A stretch of DNA of 5,223 bases. It comes from Clostridia bacterium (GTDB lineage Bacteria; Bacillota; Clostridia; Christensenellales; Borkfalkiaceae). Position numbers and translations under genes: made by a program. Location: NCBI GenBank assembly GCA_017505675.1, contig JAFVOV010000046.1:1-5223 (forward strand), given 5' to 3'. Below are positions 1 to 5,223 of this stretch, one piece after another. How positions within the stretch are numbered: the stretch's first letter is position 1; the number at the start of each line of letters is the position of its first letter. The notes under the pieces are model-generated. The model had not been told where the DNA came from. It ran no database searches and worked only from the letters and a program-made list of their open reading frames with translations.

Positions 1-197
1 GTTGCACCGTCAATATCAAGTATAGTTGAATAGATTTTATCTTCACCGTAAATTTTCTTTATTGCGCGCCCCGTGCGTTCTTCGGGGGAAACGTATAAAA
101 CGTCGCTTAATATTGCAAGAAGTCCGCTTAAAACTACCGCCAAAACAAGTAGAACGGCAATACAGCGAAACCATACGTTTTTAAATAGTTTAGCCAT
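1..197 (-). CDS. rnfG: RnfG-like electron transport subunit, N-terminal part (runs off left edge)
   Basis: This is the first 65 residues of a protein, beginning MAKLFKNVWFRC and cut by the window edge. RnfG is the Rnf subunit with one N-terminal membrane anchor and an extracytosolic FMN_bind domain that carries a covalently attached FMN. Visible here are a short basic N-terminus, one hydrophobic helix (about residues 10-31), then a polar stretch (SPEERTGRAIKKIYGEDK) entering the extracytosolic part. The flavinylation motif would lie beyond the edge and cannot be checked. The ATG at 195-197 follows the rnfD stop by one base. A strong AAAGGGGG ribosome site (206-213) inside the end of rnfD sits 8 nt upstream. 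The assignment rests on position directly after rnfD, on topology and on the tight coupling, not on a seen catalytic motif. Another FMN_bind-family protein is possible. Confidence 0.75.
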   Translation of the reverse strand, partial: MAKLFKNVWFRCIAVLLVLAVVLSGLLAILSDVLYVSPEERTGRAIKKIYGEDKIYSTILDIDGA

Positions 198-198
198 A

Positions 199-1188
199 TT
201 ACACGCCCCCTTTCGTCTTTTTGGTTTTAATAAACCCAAAGGGGCGGTTTATAACGAACTTATCAATGAGCGGAACGAAAAGGTTCATAAGCAATATTGC
301 AAAAGAAACCGTTTCCATACCCGTTGCTTGGCGAAGACCAGCCGTTACAAGCCCTAAAGCGACAAAGTAAATTATATTACCAACCGTAGTGTTGGGTGTG
401 GTAGTGTAATCGGTTGCCATAAATATAGCACCCAAAATCAATCCGCCTGATAAAATTGACGGTAAGAAATATGTAAATTCAAAACCGTTTAGCGCTACGG
501 TAAATAGTCCGGTTACTGCTATGTAGATAATCGGATAGCCGATATTTATAACCCCCCTTATCGCAAGGTAAATACCGCCGATTATAAGCGCAAGTTTACA
601 AGTTTCACCTATACAACCAGCAACGCCCGTACCTAGCAACAAGTTTAAGTTTGATAGATTAGAAATTTCGCCTTTAAGTAAACTTTCAAGCAAAGTTGCG
701 CTAGTGTTTACCGCCGGTTCGCCTATTGCGGATATTGACGGTAAAAGCCACGCGCCAACAACCGTTTGGAAGGACATAAAAATAAATATTCTTCCCGTGA
801 CCGCAGGGTTTACCAAATTTTTACCCGTACCACCGAACAACATTTTAACTACGATAATAGCAAACGCGCTACCGAAAACAGGCGCGTATAGGGGATAGTT
901 TGTGCCGATACTCATACCGACGAGTAACCCCGTAACGCAAGAAGTAAAGTCAAATTCTTTAATAATTGCTTTAAACTTTTTGCCACAAATTAGTAAATAG
1001 ATAAACTCACTAATAACGGCGCTTAAAAGTGAAAGTGCAAGTATTAAAAACGCGTTTAATCCAAAATAAATCACGCCCATAATGCACGCAGGTAGTAGAG
1101 CAATACAAACGTCTATCATTATGTGTTTGGTGGTTCTTTTTGCTTTAACGTGTGGGGATGCTGAAAATACTAATAAATTATTTGCCAT
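199..1188 (-). CDS. rnfD: Rnf complex subunit RnfD (NqrB/RnfD family)
   Basis: This is the integral membrane subunit of the Rnf ferredoxin:NAD+ oxidoreductase, 329 residues, normal for the family. It carries a covalent FMN and takes part in the cation-translocating electron path. Family landmarks in order are: the N-terminal SPHVKAKRTT segment (10-20); hydrophobic helices throughout; the GGTGKNLVNPAVTGR signature (119-133); the flavinylation motif TSAT at 162-165 with Thr165 as the predicted FMN acceptor; GCIGETC (191-197, the usual G-x-x-GET region); and FMATDYTTTPNT (256-267, the usual FMATDP-like motif). The C-terminus is basic (KTKKTKGGV). The ATG at 1186-1188 lies inside the end of rnfC (11-nt overlap), and an AGGGAG ribosome site lies about 10 nt upstream within rnfC, suggesting translational coupling. 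An ApbE-type flavin transferase would be needed for FMN attachment; none lies in the window. Confidence 0.96.
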   Translation of the reverse strand: MANNLLVFSASPHVKAKRTTKHIMIDVCIALLPACIMGVIYFGLNAFLILALSLLSAVISEFIYLLICGKKFKAIIKEFDFTSCVTGLLVGMSIGTNYPLYAPVFGSAFAIIVVKMLFGGTGKNLVNPAVTGRIFIFMSFQTVVGAWLLPSISAIGEPAVNTSATLLESLLKGEISNLSNLNLLLGTGVAGCIGETCKLALIIGGIYLAIRGVINIGYPIIYIAVTGLFTVALNGFEFTYFLPSILSGGLILGAIFMATDYTTTPNTTVGNIIYFVALGLVTAGLRQATGMETVSFAILLMNLFVPLIDKFVINRPFGFIKTKKTKGGV

Positions 1189-2482
1189 TTTTCTTCATCT
1201 CCCTTATTTTTGCTTTAGCCATAGAAATACTTTGAACAAGCGGTCTTTTTGCTGGGCAGTTAAACGCGCACGAGCCACATTCAAGACAGTTCATTGCGCC
1301 GTATTTTTCAGCGTTAGTATAATCGTCTGCAAGCGCAAAACTCTCTATGTACATAGGCATAAGCCTCATAGGGCAGTTGCGCGCGCATTTCGCGCAATTT
1401 ATGCAGTTGGTAGGCGCGTCGGTATCGGTTTCGCCGTTTATAAGAGCAAGCACGCCTGAATCGGTTTTTCTTACGTAATGGTTTAAGCCGATAAGCGCTT
1501 TACCCATCATAGGTCCGCCTGCAACTAATTTAACGGCGTTATCTTTAAGCCCACCGCAATAATTTAACACGTCGGTTAAAGGCGTGCCGAGCGCAACTTT
1601 CAAGTTTTTAGGTTCTGTTACGCCGTTTCCGCTAACCGTCATAACCGTTTCAGTTAATGGTTTGTTTAATTCTATCGCTTCGTAGCAAGCAATCATAGTT
1701 TTTATATTTTGAACGCAAACTCCTACGTCAAAAGGCATTTTACCAACGGGAACTTTTCTGCCCGTTGTGCAATAAATAAGATGCTTTTCGCTACCCATAG
1801 GGTATTGCTTTTTCAAAACGACGATATTGATATCGGAAAATTTTTCAAACGCTTTAATTGCAAGCGGTTTGTTTTCTTCAATGCCTATTATTACGTTGTT
1901 TAATTTAAGCGCTTTAGCAACGTGTTTTATTCCTTTATAAATATCTTCCGTGCGCTCTAACATTAAACGGTAATCACAGTTAAGGTAAGGTTCACATTCC
2001 GCGCCGTTAATTATAAGTGTGTCAAGTTGCGTTTTTGGCGAAAGTTTAACGGCGGTGGGGAAACCTGCCCCACCAAGCCCAACTATGCCGGCAAGCCTAA
2101 TTCTTTCAATTAAAGTAGTAGGCTCAAAGTCTTTAACGCTTTCAAACAACGCTTCTTCATTACTGCCGTCAGTTTCAATAATAACGTAAGTTTGTTTTTG
2201 CCCTAATGCGTTGATAATTTCTTCAACGCCAAAAACGGTCCCACTCACCGAAGAATAAACGTTTGCGGAAACCGCGCCGTTTTCTTTTCCGATTAGTTGA
2301 CCTTTTTTAACTACGTCACCTTTTGCGACTGTCGGCATAGCGGGAGCGCCTATGTGTTGAGACATGCTTAAATATACCTTGCTAGGCAAGGGCATTATCT
2401 CAATAGGCAGTTCGCTTGTAAGTTCTTTTCTACCTTCGGGATGAATACCGTAAGGGAAGAACTTGCCTTTTTTGATGCTCAA
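1178..2482 (-). CDS. rnfC: Rnf complex subunit RnfC, NADH-binding iron-sulfur protein
   Basis: RnfC is the peripheral cytoplasmic subunit where electrons reach NAD+ in the Rnf complex. The 434-residue length fits the short clostridial form. In order: an N-terminal domain with HPEGRKE (14-20) and a biotinyl-lipoyl-like segment (about 45-85); the Nuo51-type FMN/NADH loop GLGGAGFPT (135-143); NGAECEPYL (159-167); YPMGSEKHLI (227-236); a SLBB-like region (about 270-330) with AGGPMMG (321-327); and two complete ferredoxin motifs, C360-C363-C366-C370 followed by Pro, and C399-C402-C405-C409 followed by Pro. YPMGSEKHLI differs from the YPQGGEKQLI I recall for the family. The start codon is TTG (2480-2482). 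It is chosen because an AGGAG ribosome site lies 10 nt upstream, the protein then begins MSIKKGKFFPYGIHPEG as expected, and no ATG or GTG lies close in frame. It follows the Gx-transporter gene by 35 nt with no terminator and overlaps rnfD. Confidence 0.97.
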   Translation of the reverse strand: MSIKKGKFFPYGIHPEGRKELTSELPIEIMPLPSKVYLSMSQHIGAPAMPTVAKGDVVKKGQLIGKENGAVSANVYSSVSGTVFGVEEIINALGQKQTYVIIETDGSNEEALFESVKDFEPTTLIERIRLAGIVGLGGAGFPTAVKLSPKTQLDTLIINGAECEPYLNCDYRLMLERTEDIYKGIKHVAKALKLNNVIIGIEENKPLAIKAFEKFSDINIVVLKKQYPMGSEKHLIYCTTGRKVPVGKMPFDVGVCVQNIKTMIACYEAIELNKPLTETVMTVSGNGVTEPKNLKVALGTPLTDVLNYCGGLKDNAVKLVAGGPMMGKALIGLNHYVRKTDSGVLALINGETDTDAPTNCINCAKCARNCPMRLMPMYIESFALADDYTNAEKYGAMNCLECGSCAFNCPAKRPLVQSISMAKAKIREMKKNGK

Positions 2483-2492
2483 TTTAGTTACT

Positions 2493-2497
2493 CTCCT
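2493..2497 (-). promoter_or_regulatory. Ribosome binding site deciding the TTG start of rnfC
   Basis: AGGAG on the minus strand lies 10 nt before the TTG at 2482. It falls in the 35-nt gap between the Gx-transporter stop and rnfC. This is the sequence support for initiating at TTG rather than further inside the gene. Confidence 0.75.
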
Positions 2498-2517
2498 ATT
2501 AAATTTTTCAACAAATA

Positions 2518-3042
2518 TTACTCTTCAACAACTTTTTCTTTTAACAAATTAAGCGGTAAAAATTTTAACGATAAATAAACTATAAAACCAACCGCAAGCC
2601 CTGATATAACGCCGATTAGCGATAAATAGGGTAAATAACAAATATATTCTATAGCGTTTGTAATTAAACAAAAGGTAGCGTTTTGTATGGTTATATTAGT
2701 AACCGAGCCTAAAACGCTTATTGCAAGAATGCTAGTTTTTTTTGTAAAATATAAAAGTAAAACTTCTAATGTTAAACTTATTACGCCTGCGGGTAACGAA
2801 TACATAACCGCTGAAATATTCCCCGCAAACAAACTGCCTATAACTGTTTTTACGATAAGCACGGCAAAACCGAATTTTGCGCCTAGCGTTAAAACGGATA
2901 AAAGAATAAACACGTTTGAAAGCCCTAACCTTGCGCCGGGAAGAATTATGGGCGGAAAAAGATTTTCAAGCATAAAAGTAATGGTTGCTAGCGCGGAAAA
3001 TATACCTGCGGTTACAATTTTTCTTAAACTCAAATTTCTCAT
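2518..3042 (-). CDS. Gx transporter family membrane protein (EetB-like; PF07456-type)
   Basis: A 174-residue integral membrane protein with about five to six hydrophobic helices (roughly 8-25, 39-72, 80-98, 103-137, 138-160). The LPGARLGLSN segment (34-43) and the preceding LENLFPP turn are typical of the family long labelled 'heptaprenyl diphosphate synthase component I' and now called Gx transporter. It has no prenyltransferase aspartate-rich motif, so an enzymatic role is not supported; it resembles small ECF-type substrate-binding membrane components. In Gram-positive extracellular electron transfer loci the homologous protein is, from memory, EetB, paired with a NusG-domain-II protein, EetA. 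That same pairing is seen here: the ATG (3040-3042) follows the NusG-II stop by 4 nt, with GGGGTGA serving as ribosome site inside the upstream stop region. The substrate is unknown; flavin, quinone or a precursor is inference from context. Confidence 0.9.
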   Translation of the reverse strand: MRNLSLRKIVTAGIFSALATITFMLENLFPPIILPGARLGLSNVFILLSVLTLGAKFGFAVLIVKTVIGSLFAGNISAVMYSLPAGVISLTLEVLLLYFTKKTSILAISVLGSVTNITIQNATFCLITNAIEYICYLPYLSLIGVISGLAVGFIVYLSLKFLPLNLLKEKVVEE

Positions 3043-3046
3043 ACCG

Positions 3047-3529
3047 TCACCCCGTTACCGGCGGAACGTATCCGCTACCGTTAGTTGGTATAATTTTAAG
3101 GTCGTGCGGGGCGCAGTAAATCGCGCCGTCGTTCCCTATAGCGGGGGAATATACGCAATCTTTAGAAACCGAACAAGTGCTTTTTGAAACTTTAACAGTT
3201 TTAGCCGTAGTGTCTACAGTAAGTTCGTTATATCCGCTTTTATCGTTTGAAGTATAAACGGTTATAATAAACCCGCCGTCCGTTTTTTCTGAAACGACTA
3301 AATTTATATAATCACTATTTACTGAAAGCGTTTGGTTTAAGTAAGTAAAAGTGCAAACGGTGTTTTCACCTTTTTTTACTGTAAAACCTTCCGCATTTTT
3401 TTTGCTTGGCGATATAACGAAGATTATAAATAAAAATAATACTGCAATTATAAGAAAAGCGTATAAAAATAAGTCGTTAAACTCAAAAGGTTTTAATGAT
3501 TTAATTTCGCTAATTTCTCTTTTTTTCAA
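3047..3529 (-). CDS. Membrane-anchored NusG domain II protein (EetA-like)
   Basis: A 160-residue protein with a polar N-terminus, one strong membrane helix (about 19-40) and an extracytosolic NusG domain II (about 45-152). The domain's C-terminal hallmark is present: STCSVSKDCVYSP with C119 and C125, then GAIYCAPHDLKI with C139 and H142. The domain is named for an insert in some NusG proteins, but the NusG transcription-factor parts (NGN, KOW) are absent, so this is not an elongation factor. In Listeria-type electron transfer loci the equivalent protein is EetA, as I recall; a redox or accessory role outside the membrane fits the conserved cysteines and the rnf neighbours. It is the first gene of the operon and is followed 4 nt later by the Gx-transporter gene. 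The start is TTG (3527-3529), supported by AAAGGGG 7 nt upstream and a promoter about 30 nt upstream. There is no ATG in the N-terminal part. A short tail (SGYVPPVTG) follows the domain. Confidence 0.9.
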   Translation of the reverse strand: MKKREISEIKSLKPFEFNDLFLYAFLIIAVLFLFIIFVISPSKKNAEGFTVKKGENTVCTFTYLNQTLSVNSDYINLVVSEKTDGGFIITVYTSNDKSGYNELTVDTTAKTVKVSKSTCSVSKDCVYSPAIGNDGAIYCAPHDLKIIPTNGSGYVPPVTG

Positions 3530-3536
3530 TTTGCAA

Positions 3537-3543
3537 CCCCTTT
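3537..3543 (-). promoter_or_regulatory. Ribosome binding site deciding the TTG start of the NusG-II gene
   Basis: AAAGGGG on the minus strand lies 7 nt before TTG at 3529. A second TTG lies 7 nt upstream of the chosen one but is out of frame. Confidence 0.75.
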
Positions 3544-3555
3544 ATATCCATTATA

Positions 3556-3584
3556 ATTGTAACTTAATAAAATTAAAATGTCAA
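3556..3584 (-). promoter_or_regulatory. Sigma-A-type promoter of the NusG-II / Gx / rnfCDG operon
   Basis: On the minus strand, TTGACA (3579-3584, perfect -35) is followed after exactly 17 bp by TACAAT (3556-3561, one mismatch to the consensus -10). Transcription should begin near 3549, giving a leader of about 20 nt that holds only the ribosome site, so there is no room for a riboswitch. The flanks are A/T-rich. A TATAAT also occurs further upstream at 3611-3616 but lacks a good -35 (ATGTTA at 3634-3639), so any second promoter there would be weak. Confidence 0.85.
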
Positions 3585-3638
3585 ATTTTAGAGTGTGTTT
3601 TTATTATTTAATTATAGGTTAATTTTGGTAATATAACA

Positions 3639-3655
3639 TATAAGTAAAACTTATA
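3639..3655. repeat. 17-bp palindrome between the terminator and the operon promoter
   Basis: A perfect 7-bp inverted repeat, TATAAGT / ACTTATA, has a 3-base AAA spacer and lies about 55 bp upstream of the rnf operon -35. It has the size of a regulator operator, but the surroundings are very A/T-rich and a chance origin is possible. It does not match the Rex-type site I know (TTGTTAA...TTAACAA). Confidence 0.35.
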
Positions 3656-3670
3656 CCGCATTAAATAAAA

Positions 3671-3695
3671 AACCCCGACGGAATCCGTCGGGGTT
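3671..3695 (-). terminator. Rho-independent terminator of the 12-helix membrane protein gene
   Basis: A perfect 11-bp stem (AACCCCGACGG / CCGTCGGGGTT) with a 3-base loop begins 19 nt after the stop codon. On the minus strand it is followed by a T-rich run (TTTTATTTAA, 3670 down to 3661), the classic intrinsic terminator layout. It separates the upstream single gene from the rnf operon. On the plus strand the T run (3704-3710) begins 8 nt after the stem, so function in that direction is doubtful. Confidence 0.93.
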
Positions 3696-3714
3696 AAGTG
3701 TTATTTTTTTGTTA

Positions 3715-4980
3715 TTACGCTTTTTTAATAGTAGTTAATCTGATGATTAAAAGTATTAAAGTGTAAGCGGTGAATATAAGTAAACCATAAAGGAATACGA
3801 TAGAAGGATAAGCGATTAAGGTAATCAAACCGAAAACGTTAAATGATGCGCTAACCGTTAATGCGTAATCGGAAATACCAACGCTCTTTTTCTTAACGCC
3901 AAGAAGGGCGATAAGGGCAAATAAACCTATACCAACTATAGCAGATAAAGTAACTACTATAACGGGTAAACCTTTAGTTGAAATATAGATGTTTTTAAGT
4001 GACACGCCACCTTCAAATAAACTGTCGATAAACGTTCCTGATGCAAGAAGAACTGATGCCGTTAAAGCGATAAGCGCGCCTATTGCAATAGCGGTAACTA
4101 AATCGAACTTATTAGCAACTGACTTAAAGTAGCATTTGCAAGCGCAAGCAGGTTTAACGGAGCAAGCGTCAACTTCATATTTAGTAAATCTAAACATTAA
4201 GCAAACTAGATAAACTGCAAGAATTACCGCCCACAAAATTATTTTAGCAGTTGAGAAAGCCGTGAGTAAAATATGTACGAGCGAGATAGGTAATACTAAC
4301 GCTGCCATAACCAAAACCGCGTCGAATAAAGTTACGGTTTTTGAAATAGCGCCCTTAACTGCAAATGCAACAAGTGGAAGCAAGCAAATAACGCCGATAA
4401 GAATAAAGTTCTTGGTGTGGAAAAGTTCAACTACAACGCTGGGGTTTAACACAAGGTAAACCAAGCAAACTGCTACGCCAGCAGCAATGATAATTCCGAA
4501 AAATGAGAACTTATCAAAAATTTCACTAAAGTATGCTTTGATAACATTGTTTGATTTTGCTTGTTTTTCATTTACCGCTTTATTAAAGCCTTTAACTCTT
4601 AAAGCGATAAGCGCTGCGCCTAAAATGATTAAAACGATAGGTACGATAGCGCGACGGAAGTTGAAACTTTTAAGAGCAATTAAAACGTAAAGAAGGAAGA
4701 ACACGCCAACGAATAAAGCCGCAAAATAAAACGCGTCGGCAACGGTTATCTTTTTAACTTTAAGGCTGATTAAAAGATATAAAACCATCATAACGGCAAA
4801 AACGGCTGCGATTACCAAAACTAAAGCCAAAACTTTGGGGTGTTTCATAATTGTTCCGAAAATACCGTAATCGTAACTTGCCACGAAAGCAGTCATTGCA
4901 AGCGTGGTGATAAGTAGAGCGATTAAAAGGTAACCTTTTTTCGCAAGTTCGTTAAAGTAAGATTTCTTTTCTGCACTCAT
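3715..4980 (-). CDS. Polytopic membrane protein of unknown family, three four-helix repeats
   Basis: I do not recognise the family of this 421-residue protein. It is almost wholly hydrophobic, with about 12 predicted helices (near 17-35, 49-73, 82-104, 110-127, 159-178, 190-208, 219-239, 245-263, 293-314, 337-360, 371-390, 392-415). By eye it divides into three similar units at about 14-133, 156-269 and 290-419. Each holds four helices, and each third helix is preceded by a related stretch: KKITVADAF (Asp82), KTVTLFDAV (Asp220), KSVGISDYA (Asp371). The linkers after units 1 and 2 are hydrophilic and, by positive-inside reasoning, cytoplasmic. The second holds four cysteines (C273, C279, C281, C283). 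No signal peptide, ATP-binding motif or enzyme motif is visible. The ATG start is clear: AAAGGAG lies 7 nt upstream. The gene has its own promoter and terminator, so it is a single-gene unit rather than part of the rnf operon. Transport or a scaffold role is possible, but not shown. Confidence 0.9.
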   Translation of the reverse strand: MSAEKKSYFNELAKKGYLLIALLITTLAMTAFVASYDYGIFGTIMKHPKVLALVLVIAAVFAVMMVLYLLISLKVKKITVADAFYFAALFVGVFFLLYVLIALKSFNFRRAIVPIVLIILGAALIALRVKGFNKAVNEKQAKSNNVIKAYFSEIFDKFSFFGIIIAAGVAVCLVYLVLNPSVVVELFHTKNFILIGVICLLPLVAFAVKGAISKTVTLFDAVLVMAALVLPISLVHILLTAFSTAKIILWAVILAVYLVCLMFRFTKYEVDACSVKPACACKCYFKSVANKFDLVTAIAIGALIALTASVLLASGTFIDSLFEGGVSLKNIYISTKGLPVIVVTLSAIVGIGLFALIALLGVKKKSVGISDYALTVSASFNVFGLITLIAYPSIVFLYGLLIFTAYTLILLIIRLTTIKKA

Positions 4981-5020
4981 AATAAATCTCCTTTTTGTAA
5001 TGCGTATATTTATTTACATT

Positions 5021-5049
5021 ATTATATAACACAACAAAAAGATTTACAA
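5021..5049 (-). promoter_or_regulatory. Sigma-A-type promoter of the 12-helix membrane protein gene
   Basis: On the minus strand, TTGTAA (5044-5049, four of six -35 bases) lies 17 bp before a perfect TATAAT (5021-5026). The expected start near 5014 gives a leader of about 33 nt that ends with the AAAGGAG ribosome site (4988-4994). A/T tracts directly upstream could act as an UP element. Confidence 0.8.
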
Positions 5050-5149
5050 GTGTTTTTCTTAAAAAAGTTTGTTTTTTAGGCGCAAATTTGTTTATTTTTT
5101 CAAAAATTCGGCTTTGGACGCTTTATTTTTATAAATTTTTGAAAAATGC
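5050..5149. other. A/T-tract-rich core of the divergent intergenic region
   Basis: This stretch between the two divergent promoters holds repeated A or T runs of five to six bases, several centred about 11 bp apart (near 5063, 5074, 5086 and 5097), as in intrinsically curved DNA. It also holds a perfect 13-bp inverted repeat (TTTTTCAAAAATT at 5096-5108 and AATTTTTGAAAAA at 5134-5146, 25-base spacer). Each arm is itself a near-palindrome of T5-S-A5 form. It could be an operator or curved upstream element for either gene. I see no small gene or RNA here. Confidence 0.4.
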
Positions 5150-5178
5150 TTGCAATATTTTTATATATTTATTAAAAT
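5150..5178 (+). promoter_or_regulatory. Possible promoter of the plus-strand gene at the right edge
   Basis: TTGCAA (5150-5155) is followed after 17 bp by TAAAAT (5173-5178). Transcription would begin about 5185, at or next to the ATG, implying a leaderless or very short-leader message. An alternative is TTGAAA (5139-5144), 17 bp, TATATA (5162-5167), giving a leader of about 10-20 nt. The region is so A/T-rich that neither is certain. Confidence 0.4.
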
Positions 5179-5184
5179 AATTAA

Positions 5185-5223
5185 ATGGATAAAATGAAGT
5201 CGTTTGCCGAAAAATTTGATATA
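5185..5223 (+). CDS. Start of an unidentified plus-strand gene (runs off right edge)
   Basis: An open frame begins ATG GAT AAA ATG and encodes MDKMKSFAEKFDI before the window ends. Thirteen residues are too few to name a family. Two in-frame ATGs are available, at 5185 and 5194. Neither has a strong ribosome site; the second has only a weak GGA 4 nt upstream. The gene is divergent from the 12-helix membrane protein gene, and a candidate promoter lies immediately upstream. The main support is the open frame, its position after a promoter-like divergent region, and the strand switch. Confidence 0.5.
   Translation, partial: MDKMKSFAEKFDI

Noticed and set aside
73..357. A plus-strand open frame at the left edge
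   Set aside because: It is antisense to the rnfD end and rnfG start, whose coupling and ribosome site are clear.
1082..1459. A 125-codon plus-strand open frame opposite the rnfC/rnfD junction
   Set aside because: It is antisense to conserved RnfC ferredoxin motifs and the RnfD N-terminus; the cysteine- and arginine-rich translation is a by-product of that.
2518..3042. Annotation as heptaprenyl diphosphate synthase subunit I
   Set aside because: The name is historical; the protein is a small polytopic membrane protein without prenyltransferase motifs, so a transporter-like role is the better call.
2687..3187. A 166-codon plus-strand open frame spanning the Gx-transporter and NusG-II genes
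   Set aside because: It lies antisense to two well-supported genes, bridges their junction, has no family resemblance and no ribosome site of note; it is a shadow frame.
3047..3529. Annotation as transcription factor NusG
   Set aside because: Only domain II is present, behind a membrane anchor; the NGN and KOW domains are missing.
3530..3670. A riboswitch or structured leader (for example FMN) before the rnf operon
   Set aside because: The promoter leaves a leader of only about 20 nt, and no conserved riboswitch motif is visible upstream of it.
1..5223. tRNA, rRNA, CRISPR array, insertion sequence or phage elements
   Set aside because: No cloverleaf, regularly spaced repeats, transposase or terminal inverted repeats were seen on either strand.

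Overview
The window is AT-rich bacterial DNA that looks like an anaerobic Gram-positive-type organism (Bacillota, probably a clostridial lineage). The reasons are the short RnfC without the long C-terminal tail seen in gamma-proteobacteria, the rnfC-rnfD-rnfG order, strong purine-rich ribosome binding sites, two TTG starts, and the NusG-domain-II / Gx-transporter gene pair that is common in such genomes. The species cannot be named from the sequence.

Layout, read on the minus strand from right to left. (1) At the far right, 5185 onward, a plus-strand gene begins and runs off the window after 13 codons. (2) A 204-base divergent intergenic region (4981-5184) is full of A/T tracts and carries a good promoter for the minus strand plus a weaker one for the plus strand. 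(3) A single-gene unit (3715-4980) encodes a 421-residue membrane protein with about 12 helices and no family I recognise. It has its own promoter and ends at a perfect 11-bp hairpin terminator (3671-3695). (4) A tight operon starts from a near-consensus promoter (TTGACA, 17 bp, TACAAT; 3556-3584). It encodes a membrane-anchored NusG-domain-II protein, a Gx-transporter-family membrane protein, RnfC, RnfD and the first 65 residues of an RnfG-like protein, which is cut by the left edge. Gaps inside the operon are 4 nt, 35 nt, an 11-nt overlap and 1 nt.

How the genes work together: RnfC, D and G are subunits of the Rnf complex, the membrane ferredoxin:NAD+ oxidoreductase that couples electron transfer to Na+ or H+ movement. 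RnfC carries two intact 4Fe-4S motifs and a GLGGAGFPT nucleotide/flavin loop. RnfD carries a TSAT flavinylation motif. The remaining subunits (RnfE, A, B) are expected to the left of position 1. The two leading genes resemble the EetA/EetB pair of Gram-positive extracellular electron transfer loci. Their placement as the first two genes of an rnf operon suggests a shared role in extracytosolic flavin or quinone redox chemistry.

The most novel items are the unknown 12-helix protein, which appears to be built from three repeats of a four-helix unit with a cytoplasmic cysteine cluster between repeats 2 and 3, and the fusion of an eetAB-like module to the rnf operon.
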